DNA of 64,000 nt from Bacteroidales bacterium (GTDB lineage: Bacteria > Bacteroidota > Bacteroidia > Bacteroidales > JAADJA01): the NCBI GenBank assembly GCA_021740645.1, contig JAIOZL010000008.1, positions 1 to 64,000 of the forward strand. Reading direction: 5' to 3'. Both the position numbers and the translations under genes were made by a program. Below the pieces are notes generated by a model, which had not been told where the DNA came from, did no database searches, and worked only from the letters and a program-made list of their open reading frames with translations. Of the stretch, positions 26,274-34,087 are shown piece by piece (position 1 is the first letter of the stretch; each line of letters opens with the position of its first letter).

Positions 26274-26603
26274 ATGATAGATACATCAAAACCTCTGCAT
26301 CTAAATTACCCTAACTTCGATACAGTTGTTCAAAACTCAACTATACTGGTTGATTTCTGGGCTGAGTGGTGCGGGCCTTGTAAGGCGCAGGATCCCATTC
26401 TGGAAGAATTAGCCGGAGAATTGGAAGGTAAAGTACTTATTGGTAAAGTGAATGTAGATGACAACAGGACACTTGCAAACAAATATGGTGTAATGAATAT
26501 CCCAACAATGATCCTTTTTATAAATGGGGAAAGGATTCACCATTTTGTGGGTGTGCAGTCAAAAGAAAGAATTCTTCATATATTAAACTCAAAAATAAAA
26601 TAA
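26274..26603 (+). CDS. Thioredoxin
   Basis: This 109-aa cytoplasmic dithiol reductase has DFWAEWCGPCKAQ (Cys33, Cys36) and the cis-proline loop NIPTMILF. Length and motifs are standard. The next gene begins at the base after its stop codon, and the third follows within six bases, so the three are almost certainly one transcript. Two thioredoxins side by side suggest division of labour between soluble and membrane-attached forms. Confidence 0.95.
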   Translation: MIDTSKPLHLNYPNFDTVVQNSTILVDFWAEWCGPCKAQDPILEELAGELEGKVLIGKVNVDDNRTLANKYGVMNIPTMILFINGERIHHFVGVQSKERILHILNSKIK

Positions 26604-27038
26604 ATGATCCTTTACGAAGCAGGTGGCGGTAGCGTTATTATTTATATCCTTTCAGGAGCTATAGTAGGATATTTTTTATATAGCTTTTTTATTGCTAAAA
26701 AAAGAATGAATGCACCCCCATCCGAAAACATTAAAATCCTGACGGATAGTACATTTGAAACAACCATTAAAAATGGAGTTAGCCTGGTAGATTTTTGGGC
26801 AGCCTGGTGTGGTCCGTGCAAAGTTCAGGGGCCCATTGTGGATGAAATTGCCAATGAAATAGGCGAAAAAGCAAATATCTGCAAACTTGACATAGATAAA
26901 AACCAAAGAACAGCAACCAAATTGGGGATTCGGAATATTCCTACACTTATACTTTTTAAAGACGGTAAACCTGTGGATAAATTTGTTGGGGTGAAACCCA
27001 AAGGTGTATTAATGAAGGCTATAAATCAACACATTTAA
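26604..27038 (+). CDS. Membrane-anchored thioredoxin
   Basis: This 144-aa protein has an N-terminal membrane helix (IIYILSGAIVGYFLYSFFIA, residues 12-31) followed by basic AKKR. By the positive-inside rule the domain should face the cytoplasm, although a short N-tail makes this uncertain. The thioredoxin domain has DFWAAWCGPCK (Cys69, Cys72) and NIPTLILFKDGKPV. It starts directly after the first thioredoxin stop, without a spacer, implying translational coupling. Confidence 0.92.
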   Translation: MILYEAGGGSVIIYILSGAIVGYFLYSFFIAKKRMNAPPSENIKILTDSTFETTIKNGVSLVDFWAAWCGPCKVQGPIVDEIANEIGEKANICKLDIDKNQRTATKLGIRNIPTLILFKDGKPVDKFVGVKPKGVLMKAINQHI

Positions 27039-27044
27039 ATCAGC

Positions 27045-27320
27045 ATGAAAGAAGGAAAGTTAAATTTGTTCAATAAAAAAATCGGAAAAATTCGGTTGAT
27101 ATCGGCTTTGGGATTAGTAGTGGGTGCAATTGGTGGATACCTGTATTATAGCCAAATTGGTTGTGTTTCCGGAACTTGTGCAATTACTTCCAATCCATGG
27201 ATGAGTACGGCATGGGGAGCAGCTTTTGGTTATTTGGTTTTTGATATGTTCAATGGTAAAAAGAAAAATGAAAGCACTCCAACAGCCCCAGTTGATGATA
27301 AGTTAACTACCATGAAATAA
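27045..27320 (+). CDS. DUF6132-like small membrane protein
   Basis: This 91-aa protein has two membrane segments (ISALGLVVGAIGGYLYY and WGAAFGYLVFDMF). Between them lies a conserved loop GCVSGTCAITSNPW with Cys40 and Cys45. The motif matches DUF6132, which is of unknown function. It sits six bases behind the two thioredoxins, so the loop dithiol may be their substrate or may relay electrons across the membrane; this is inference. Confidence 0.8.
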   Translation: MKEGKLNLFNKKIGKIRLISALGLVVGAIGGYLYYSQIGCVSGTCAITSNPWMSTAWGAAFGYLVFDMFNGKKKNESTPTAPVDDKLTTMK

Positions 27321-27352
27321 TTTGAATTCTTAATCCATGGGGTTAATTATAT

Positions 27353-27997
27353 CTATTTTTTAGAAAGTGGGTCTAGGTTCAACATTCCTGACAAAAGGTT
27401 ATAAAGGATTGGAAGTTCTTGTTTAAAATTTTCAGGCTTTTCAAAAAAGTTCTCCATAGCTACTGCAAAAAATTCCTGTTCATTAAATTGGGCATACCTC
27501 CTGAATATTTGTTTTGCCCAACTTCTTTTAGAATATTATTGCTCCTGACATAAGGCAACCATCGAACAAATTCAGGCTAAATCCTCATCGTAACGGTTTT
27601 TAAAATGATCGATAAACGTAGCGTGTGCTAATTCATGATAGGCAAGATTGAGGGCATCATTATCTTTCGAAAATCCATATAGTAAATCTTTGCATGAAAA
27701 TACAATTACCCCGGTACCATTAGTTTCAGCTTTTGTCAGGGCTTTCGAGAATTTAGAATAAAACTCTCCGGGATATAGAATAATTGTATGAAAAGTCGAA
27801 AGCATATATTCTTTAAGTCCGAAACTAATCTGTATTGCTGTAGCCGCAATATATAATTTCATTTGTAATGTAATTTGCAAATTTTCTCTTGATTCAAAAT
27901 TTTTGTCCTTCAAAAAACGTAGCAGTCTTTTACCAAAAACATACTTATTTGGCTTGGAAAGTTTCCTGTAAAACTCAAAATTATTATTTAGAATCAT
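27353..27997 (-). pseudogene. MtfA-like zinc peptidase, broken by two compensating frameshifts
   Basis: The 141-aa ORF ends at a stop after the zinc motif YHELAHATFIDHF. The missing part is still present. Shifting one frame gives EFVRWLPYVRSNNIL, and returning to the original frame gives KRSWAKQIFRRYAQFNEQ, then EFFAVAMENFFEKPENF and a stop at 27353. EFFAVAMENFFE is the second signature of MtfA/zinc-dependent peptidases. So an intact gene of about 215 codons or more has two small indels about 50 bases apart. The same frame also continues upstream of 27997 without an obvious start (FDVRDEFSNFSLFEGYGLPP), so the 5' end may be decayed too. Confidence 0.8.
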
Positions 27998-28186
27998 ACT
28001 GTATCTGGGTGGAAGTCCATATCCCTCAAAAAGAGAAAAGTTTGAAAATTCATCCCTTACATCAAAAGGTTTACAAGAAAAGATAATTTTGAAAAGTAGA
28101 ATATTGCATAAATTGTAATAATAGCAATATATACACAGAAATCAATGAGTAAAAAATCTGATTCCATCTTGCGGATTATGGATTTA

Positions 28187-28537
28187 TCATGAAATTATTG
28201 TTTTGCGTAATTTTTTAGGCATGTTCGATACGACCAGGTCATACGATTCATCCGTCCACTCCTTTAAAATGTTATCTGCAATTGAACCGTCAATTATAAT
28301 CGTATTCCAATGCCTTTTACTCATGTGATAACCAGGCAAAACATTAGGATACTTCCCTCTTAGCTCTATAGCTTTTTCAGGGTCACATTTCAGATTAATA
28401 CTGAAATCACTTTCCAGGTCAGTTAAGGCAAACATCTTTCCAAGAACCTTAAAAACCAGGGTAGTTTCATCAAATGGAAATGACTCCGTAACTTCTTTTT
28501 TACTAAGGCAATACAACCTAAACTCTTCGATATTCAT
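28187..28537 (-). CDS. MmcQ/YjbR-family protein
   Basis: This 116-aa protein has the family features SFPFDETTLVFKVLGKMFAL, then LKCDPEKAIELRGKYP and YHMSKRHWNTIIID. The fold is a double-wing DNA-binding-like module, but a biological role is not established. Length is normal. It is a single gene, divergent from the carboxylase operon. Confidence 0.92.
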   Translation of the reverse strand: MNIEEFRLYCLSKKEVTESFPFDETTLVFKVLGKMFALTDLESDFSINLKCDPEKAIELRGKYPNVLPGYHMSKRHWNTIIIDGSIADNILKEWTDESYDLVVSNMPKKLRKTIIS

Positions 28538-28710
28538 TAATTATTTTTTTCAAAAATAACACATATTCACATAAACTTAATTTTAGGAACTAACATTGTT
28601 TGTATATTTGCCGGCTGATCAAAAAAAGCGAAGCATGTTTTTATCTGGCAATAAAATACTGCTTTTCAACATTTTACGATCAGTGTTAACAAGTATTGGC
28701 TCGAGGAATA

Positions 28711-28741
28711 TTGTAATTGGTATTTATTTAGATTATTTTTG
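28711..28741 (+). promoter_or_regulatory. Promoter of the acyl-CoA carboxylase genes
   Basis: TTG (28711-28713), 20 bases, then TATTTTTG (28734-28741) fits the Bacteroidota promoter. A second candidate box TATATTTG lies near 28606. The leader would be about 115 nt. Confidence 0.55.
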
Positions 28742-28787
28742 CACGATATTGGGGAAAATTGTTCTTTAATATTTGTTCTTCACTAAT

Positions 28788-28829
28788 TTAAAATATCAGG
28801 AGCGATACCTGGCAGGGAGACTTCCCTGG
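28788..28829 (+). other. Two tandem hairpins in the carboxylase 5' leader
   Basis: CAGGAGCGATACCTG and, directly after it, CAGGGAGACTTCCCTG (28813-28828) can each fold into a stem-loop, about 34 bp before the start codon. No T tract follows. This could be a leader regulatory structure; no known riboswitch is recognised. Confidence 0.35.
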
Positions 28830-28862
28830 AATAAAATTATTTGAAAACAAAAAATTCAAACT

Positions 28863-30410
28863 ATGGGCTTGAAGCGTAAAACAGCTGACCTGAAAAAGAG
28901 AATGCGCGAGGCAGTTAAGGGGGGAGGTTCTCAGGCAATCAAAAAGCAAAAGGCCATCGGTAAAAAAACTGCCCGAGAAAGAATTCTATCCATTTTAGAC
29001 CCTAAATCTTTTCACGAATATGATATGTTTGTTGAGCATTCAGGTAAAGATTTCGATATGGATAAGAAATTTTTACCAGGTGATGGTGTGATTACTGGTA
29101 CAGGAACAATCATGAGTCATCCAGTATGTATATATGCTCAGGACTTTACAGTTGCCGGGGGATCATTAGGTTGGGCACATGCGAAAAAGATCACCAAGAT
29201 CATGGATCATGCAATGAAGCTAAAAATCCCGATCATTGGGATTAATGATTCTGGTGGAGCCCGTATACAAGAAGGCGTTAACGCCCTTGCAGGTTACGGT
29301 GAGATTTTTTACCGGAATACTAGGGCATCTGGTGTTATTCCGCAATTGTCAGTTATTTTGGGCCCTTGTGCAGGAGGTGCAGTTTATTCTCCAGCCCTCA
29401 CTGACTTTGTGTTTGTTGTAGACCAGGTTTCTAAAATGTTTATTACTGGACCTGAGGTTATAAAAACTGTGCTTGGTGAAGAAATCAGCATGGAGGAATT
29501 AGGAGGTGCAAGGGTACATTCTGAAATAACCGGTAATGCGCATTTTTATGCAGATAGTGAGGAAGAGTGCTTCGGACAAATAAAAGAATTGATTAGTTAT
29601 ATCCCCTGGAATAACGAAAGAAAAGCTGCTACTTTTCCTAAAAAACCACCCAAGGCCCGCCTGTTTAATATCGACGAAGTTATACCCGCTGACCCCAGAC
29701 AACCTTATGATGTCAGGCATGTGATCCGATCTATTTCAGATGATTCTGAATTTTTTGAAGTGCAGGAACTTTTTGCTGCAAATATCGTCATAGGTTTTGC
29801 CCGGATTGCTGGACAAACCGCAGGATTTGTAGCCAATCAACCTTTAGTATTAGCGGGTGTATTAGATGTGGATTCTTCGGATAAAGCCGGCCGTTTTATT
29901 CGTTATTGCGATTCCTTTAATATTCCGCTGGTAACCTTGGTTGATCTTCCTGGATATTTACCTGGGATTGACCAGGAACATGCAGGTGTAATCCGTCATG
30001 GAGCCAAAATGCTATATGCCTACTCTGAAGCTACAGTTCCAAAGATAACTGTAATTATGCGAAAAGCTTATGGTGGAGGTTATATTGCTATGTGCTCCCA
30101 TCATCTTCGTGCTGATTTCGTGTGTGCCTGGCCAACCGCAGAAATCGCAGTAATGGGACCCGAAGGAGCCGCCAATATTATTTTCAGGAATGAAATAAAA
30201 AATTCTGAAAACCCGGATGAAACCAGGAAACAGAAGATTAAAGAATACAAAGAAAAATTTGCAAATCCATATGTGGCAGCAGCTTATGGATACATCGATG
30301 CTGTAATAGAGCCTAAAGAAACAAGGAGCTTTTTAATCCATGCTCTTGAAATTTCAAGTCAGAAATCGGAGACAGGACCACAAAGAAAACATGGTATACC
30401 ACCATTTTAA
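28863..30410 (+). CDS. Acyl-CoA carboxylase beta subunit (propionyl-CoA carboxylase / methylmalonyl-CoA decarboxylase type)
   Basis: This 515-aa carboxyltransferase moves CO2 between biotin and an acyl-CoA, most likely propionyl-/methylmalonyl-CoA. The N-terminal half has GDGVITGTG, DSGGARIQEGV and GPCAGGAVYSPALTDFVF. The C-terminal half has GYLPGIDQEHAGVIRHGAK and RKAYGGGYIAMCS. The next gene supplies a biotin carrier. No biotin carboxylase or membrane decarboxylase beta subunit is in the window, so carboxylase and sodium-pumping decarboxylase roles cannot be told apart here. Confidence 0.93.
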   Translation: MGLKRKTADLKKRMREAVKGGGSQAIKKQKAIGKKTARERILSILDPKSFHEYDMFVEHSGKDFDMDKKFLPGDGVITGTGTIMSHPVCIYAQDFTVAGGSLGWAHAKKITKIMDHAMKLKIPIIGINDSGGARIQEGVNALAGYGEIFYRNTRASGVIPQLSVILGPCAGGAVYSPALTDFVFVVDQVSKMFITGPEVIKTVLGEEISMEELGGARVHSEITGNAHFYADSEEECFGQIKELISYIPWNNERKAATFPKKPPKARLFNIDEVIPADPRQPYDVRHVIRSISDDSEFFEVQELFAANIVIGFARIAGQTAGFVANQPLVLAGVLDVDSSDKAGRFIRYCDSFNIPLVTLVDLPGYLPGIDQEHAGVIRHGAKMLYAYSEATVPKITVIMRKAYGGGYIAMCSHHLRADFVCAWPTAEIAVMGPEGAANIIFRNEIKNSENPDETRKQKIKEYKEKFANPYVAAAYGYIDAVIEPKETRSFLIHALEISSQKSETGPQRKHGIPPF

Positions 30411-30452
30411 GTTAGTTTTCTTTTTCTTCTCTTTCCTTAAAATTGAAAATTT

Positions 30453-30800
30453 ATGGATAATCATGTAAATGACATTCTAACAAACAAGAAACGGATGAAC
30501 TACAAATCTCTTCTCATCGAAAACATTAAATACAGAACCCTTTTAACTGAAAAATACAAGCAGCGAAAACCCTTTGAAAAAAAGAATGAAAAAATCATGA
30601 CCGCATATATACCGGGAAGCGTTCGTGAAATCTTCGTGAAACCTAATAAAAAAGTTCAGATAGGGGATAAATTGCTGGTATTGGAGGCAATGAAAATGAA
30701 AAATGAAATACTTGCCCCAATAAGTGGAGTCATCAAATCAATTCACGTTTCAGTAGGTGACAAATTAAGAAAAGATGACCTTATTCTTGAATTCAAATAA
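30453..30800 (+). CDS. Biotin carboxyl carrier protein
   Basis: This 115-aa protein has a 45-residue charged, helical N-terminus, then a biotinyl domain with GSVREIFVKPNKKVQIGDKL and the biotin-attachment motif EAMKMKNE (Lys81). It is the carrier for the carboxyltransferase encoded 42 bp upstream. BirA encoded near the right end of the window is the likely ligase that biotinylates it. It lacks the long linker of sodium-pump gamma subunits. Confidence 0.92.
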   Translation: MDNHVNDILTNKKRMNYKSLLIENIKYRTLLTEKYKQRKPFEKKNEKIMTAYIPGSVREIFVKPNKKVQIGDKLLVLEAMKMKNEILAPISGVIKSIHVSVGDKLRKDDLILEFK

Positions 30801-30834
30801 TCTGGAATCTACTTCTTAATATCAAGTTCACCGT

Positions 30835-31335
30835 ATGACTTATTTCTCAAAAATAATAATTATTGGACTGTTGTTTATGCAAACAACGGGTTTCGGACAG
30901 GATTATCATTCTGATGAGGAGGACTATGATTTCCTGACCGGGTTAGTCAGCAGAGATCAGCTTCAATCTGGTAAATTTGGGGAGTACTTTTCACAGAACT
31001 ACAAAGATTATCAGCCGGATAATGAAATAATTCAGAATCTAAAAAACACCATTTTTACTCATAAAATTCAAATTATTATGGCCACCTGGTGCCACGACAG
31101 CCAGGAACAGGTTCCGCGTTTTTATAAAATCCTCGACCAACTCGATTATAATACGAACTTCGTGGAGATAATCTGTGTGGATAGGAATAAAGAAGTTTCT
31201 GGTTATAACCTTGAAGCACTTGATATAGAGAGAGTCCCCACATTTATCTTTTACTCTGATGATGCAGAAAAAGGCCGGATCATTGAAACTCCTCAAACTA
31301 CTCTTGAATTTGATTCCTATTCCATTTTAAAATAG
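30835..31335 (+). CDS. Exported thioredoxin-like protein with a single active-site cysteine
   Basis: This 166-aa protein has a signal peptide (IIIIGLLFMQTTGFGQ). The thioredoxin fold is recognised from IQIIMATWCHDSQEQVPRF and the cis-proline loop ERVPTFIFYS. The active site reads Cys86-His-Asp-Ser89 instead of CxxC, so it cannot make an intramolecular disulfide there. Monothiol relatives may act as chaperones or handle mixed disulfides. It lies between the biotin carrier and panC on the same strand without clear linkage to either. Confidence 0.8.
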   Translation: MTYFSKIIIIGLLFMQTTGFGQDYHSDEEDYDFLTGLVSRDQLQSGKFGEYFSQNYKDYQPDNEIIQNLKNTIFTHKIQIIMATWCHDSQEQVPRFYKILDQLDYNTNFVEIICVDRNKEVSGYNLEALDIERVPTFIFYSDDAEKGRIIETPQTTLEFDSYSILK

Positions 31336-31377
31336 TAATTTTGAAAATCAATTAATCCCAATAAGATATTACGGATT

Positions 31378-32223
31378 ATGAAAATTTTTCAAGCAAGTAA
31401 TGAGATAAAGGACTACCTCTTTCCTATTTTAAAAGACGGAAAAAGTATTGGGTTTGTGCCCACTATGGGTGCCTTGCATGAAGGACACCTTTCATTGATA
31501 ACGGAGGCTAAAGAGGAAAACAATTTAGTAGTTTGCAGCATTTTTGTGAATCCAATTCAATTCAATAATAAGGAGGATTTAAAGAAATACCCACGCACAC
31601 ACGAAACTGATATCCAAAAGCTTAAATCCATTAATTGCGATGTATTATTTATGCCTTCAGAGGAAGAAATGTACCCGGAGGCTCCAACGGAAACCTTTGA
31701 TTTTGAAGGCCTCAATAAAGTATTGGAAGGCAAATTCAGGCCGGGACATTTTGAAGGTGTTACCATTGTAGTAAAAAGATTATTTGAAATTGTAAACCCC
31801 ACAAAAGCATACTTTGGGATAAAAGATTACCAACAAATGTTAATCATTCATAACCAGGTTAAGAAATTAGGCCTGGGCGTTGAAATTGTTCCTTGTTCAA
31901 TTATCCGTGAAGAAAATGGCCTGGCCATGAGTTCCAGAAATGAGTTATTAAGTCCGGTTGAAAGAAAACAAGCATCTATATTATACGAAACTCTTAAATG
32001 GGTAAAAATCCGCTCAGGCTTTGCTACTATTGAAGAAATTAAGCAACAAATAAGATTACAATTTAAAAAGAATAAATTCGTTGAACTCGAATACTTTGAA
32101 ATTGTTGATATGTATACCTTAAAATCACTTAACAGGTGGGCTGAAAGCAATAACATTATTGCATGTATTGCAGCCAATGTTGGGAATGTAAGGCTAATAG
32201 ATAATATTATATTATTTTCTTAA
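31378..32223 (+). CDS. panC: Pantoate--beta-alanine ligase
   Basis: This 281-aa enzyme joins pantoate and beta-alanine using ATP, the last step of pantothenate synthesis. Motifs are FVPTMGALHEGHLSLI, VCSIFVNPIQFN, FGIKDYQQMLII and GLAMSSRNELLSP. Length is normal. panD follows after 12 bp, although panD appears to have its own promoter overlapping this stop codon. Confidence 0.97.
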   Translation: MKIFQASNEIKDYLFPILKDGKSIGFVPTMGALHEGHLSLITEAKEENNLVVCSIFVNPIQFNNKEDLKKYPRTHETDIQKLKSINCDVLFMPSEEEMYPEAPTETFDFEGLNKVLEGKFRPGHFEGVTIVVKRLFEIVNPTKAYFGIKDYQQMLIIHNQVKKLGLGVEIVPCSIIREENGLAMSSRNELLSPVERKQASILYETLKWVKIRSGFATIEEIKQQIRLQFKKNKFVELEYFEIVDMYTLKSLNRWAESNNIIACIAANVGNVRLIDNIILFS

Positions 32224-32228
32224 TTTTG
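32221..32228 (+). promoter_or_regulatory. -7 box of panD overlapping the panC stop codon
   Basis: TAATTTTG matches TAnnTTTG and its first three bases are the panC stop TAA. The panD ATG is seven bases downstream, so this transcript would be leaderless or nearly so. The -33 region is poor. Confidence 0.5.
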
Positions 32229-32235
32229 CACAACT

Positions 32236-32586
32236 ATGCACATTGAGGTATTAAAATCGAAAATCCACCGGGCTACTATTACTGAGTCTGACCTGAATTA
32301 CATCGGTAGCATTGGTATCGATGAAGATTTAATGGAGGCGTCTCAATTAATTGAGAATGAAAAAGTACATCTATATAATATTACCAATGGTGAGCGATTG
32401 GAAACATATGTAATAAAAGGCAAAAGAGGTTCTGGTATTATATCTTTAAACGGAGCAGCTGCAAGGAAAGCAGCGGTGGGCGACCAGATTATTATTGTGT
32501 CATACGCTTCAATGGATTTTGAAAAAGCCAAATTGCATAAACCAATCATCCTGTTTCCCGATGATCAAAATAAAATAAATCATTGA
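32236..32586 (+). CDS. panD: Aspartate 1-decarboxylase proenzyme
   Basis: This 116-aa pyruvoyl enzyme makes beta-alanine from aspartate for PanC. The self-cleavage site is Gly24-Ser25 in [13 protein letters not shown], giving the pyruvoyl group on Ser25. Other motifs are the catalytic [10 protein letters not shown] and [19 protein letters not shown]. It is coupled with panC upstream and overlaps the next gene by four bases. Confidence 0.97.
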   Translation: MHIEVLKSKIHRATITESDLNYIGSIGIDEDLMEASQLIENEKVHLYNITNGERLETYVIKGKRGSGIISLNGAAARKAAVGDQIIIVSYASMDFEKAKLHKPIILFPDDQNKINH

Positions 32587-33608
32587 AGAAAAAACTTTTA
32601 GATTTTTTTAAAATCATTTTTTTTCTCAGCCTTGGTATATTCTTCATATGGCTGTTTATGCATAACTTAAGCCCGGAAGAAAAAAAAGACATTTATTCGT
32701 CTTTCCTTCGCGCAAATTACTGGTGGGTTTTTTTATCAATTCTTATCGGAATATTTAGCCATATTAGCAGAGCCATAAGATGGAAACTCCTTCTGGAACC
32801 AATGGGATATAATCCGGGAATAAAAAATACATTTTTTGCTGTGATGATCGGCTATTTTGCAAATATGGCTTTACCTCGCCTCGGAGAAGTAACTCGTTGC
32901 GGTATACTGGCAAGATACGAGAAAATACCTATGCAAAAGTCATTTGGGACCGTAGTGACTGAAAGAGGGCTTGACCTGATTAGTTTAACCATCGTTTTTT
33001 TGTTAAACTTTGTTATCCACCTCGATAAACTTAGCCTGTTTAAACATAGTAAACTCTACCTTAACATGAAGGACAAATTAAGTGGTGTTGAAAACCCCGG
33101 GATTTATTACTGGATGTTTTTAGGCATCGTAATTATACTTCTTTTTTTGCTTTTTAAATTCAGACATAAAATTTCTCATTTTACTTTTTACAAAAAAATA
33201 AGGGAGATAATACTTGGCTTTGTTGAAGGGCTTAAATCTTTGATTAAAATTAAAAAGCCCTTCTGGTTTATTTTTCACTCAATCAATATTTGGATAATGT
33301 ACTGGTTAATGACCTGGGTGGTCTTTTTCAGTATTCCTGAAACCAGTCACCTGGGTGGGTCAGTAGGCTTGGCAGTATTGGTTTTTGGATCAATCGGGAT
33401 AATAATTGTTCAGGGTGGAATTGGAATTTATCCCTGGATCGTAGCTGAAATATTAGTACTCTTTCAGGTTATTGGAACTAAAGGTTATGCCCTTGGATGG
33501 CTGCTTTGGACTGGTCAATCACTTATGATCGTAATATTCGGACTTCTATCCATGATATTGTTACCCATGTTAAACCTCAGGAAAAATGGAATTCAACCAG
33601 CTCAATAA
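32583..33608 (+). CDS. Flippase-like (LPG synthase TM / UPF0104) membrane protein
   Basis: This 341-aa protein has about eight membrane segments and family motifs [34 protein letters not shown] and [10 protein letters not shown]. The family covers the membrane part of lysylphosphatidylglycerol synthases and many stand-alone proteins of unknown substrate, thought to handle lipids. It starts at TTG 32583, overlapping the panD stop, and runs 23 bp into the rfaE2 gene, so all three are translationally linked. Confidence 0.88.
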   Translation: MKKKLLDFFKIIFFLSLGIFFIWLFMHNLSPEEKKDIYSSFLRANYWWVFLSILIGIFSHISRAIRWKLLLEPMGYNPGIKNTFFAVMIGYFANMALPRLGEVTRCGILARYEKIPMQKSFGTVVTERGLDLISLTIVFLLNFVIHLDKLSLFKHSKLYLNMKDKLSGVENPGIYYWMFLGIVIILLFLLFKFRHKISHFTFYKKIREIILGFVEGLKSLIKIKKPFWFIFHSINIWIMYWLMTWVVFFSIPETSHLGGSVGLAVLVFGSIGIIIVQGGIGIYPWIVAEILVLFQVIGTKGYALGWLLWTGQSLMIVIFGLLSMILLPMLNLRKNGIQPAQ

Positions 33609-34077
33609 ACAGAAAATACACCAGTCTGATCAATTAGATTCTTTACTTGCCTACTGGAAGTTTAAGAACTACAAAATAGTTTTTACCAATGGTTGCTTTG
33701 ATATTATACACCTCGGCCATATCGACTATTTATCTAAAGCCCGATCCCTGGGCAACTTGTTGGTTATAGGTTTAAATACTGACCAATCTGTAAGGCAATT
33801 AAAGGGAGAAAACAGGCCTGTTAATGACCAGTTAGCGAGGGCTGAAATTCTTGCATCATTTTCATTTGTGGATGCAGTGATCTATTTTGATGAAGAAACT
33901 CCATATAACTTAATTAAAAAAGTTCAACCTGATATCCTGGTGAAAGGAAGTGATTATAAAGCAGAAGATATAGTGGGTTACGATATTATTAATGCCAAAG
34001 GAGGTAAAGTAATTACTATTGATTTCCTGGAAGGGTATTCCACTTCGGGAATAATTAACAAGATAAAATCATTTTAA
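33586..34077 (+). CDS. rfaE2: Heptose-1-phosphate adenylyltransferase (RfaE2/HldE C-domain type)
   Basis: This 163-aa nucleotidyltransferase activates D-glycero-beta-D-manno-heptose 1-phosphate with ATP for lipopolysaccharide core synthesis. Signature motifs are [17 protein letters not shown] (HxGH type), [27 protein letters not shown] and [12 protein letters not shown]. The kinase half found in fused HldE is absent, as usual when it is a separate gene. Overlap with the preceding flippase-like gene suggests coupled expression and perhaps shared envelope function. Confidence 0.93.
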   Translation: MEFNQLNKQKIHQSDQLDSLLAYWKFKNYKIVFTNGCFDIIHLGHIDYLSKARSLGNLLVIGLNTDQSVRQLKGENRPVNDQLARAEILASFSFVDAVIYFDEETPYNLIKKVQPDILVKGSDYKAEDIVGYDIINAKGGKVITIDFLEGYSTSGIINKIKSF

Positions 34078-34087
34078 AATTACGAAT

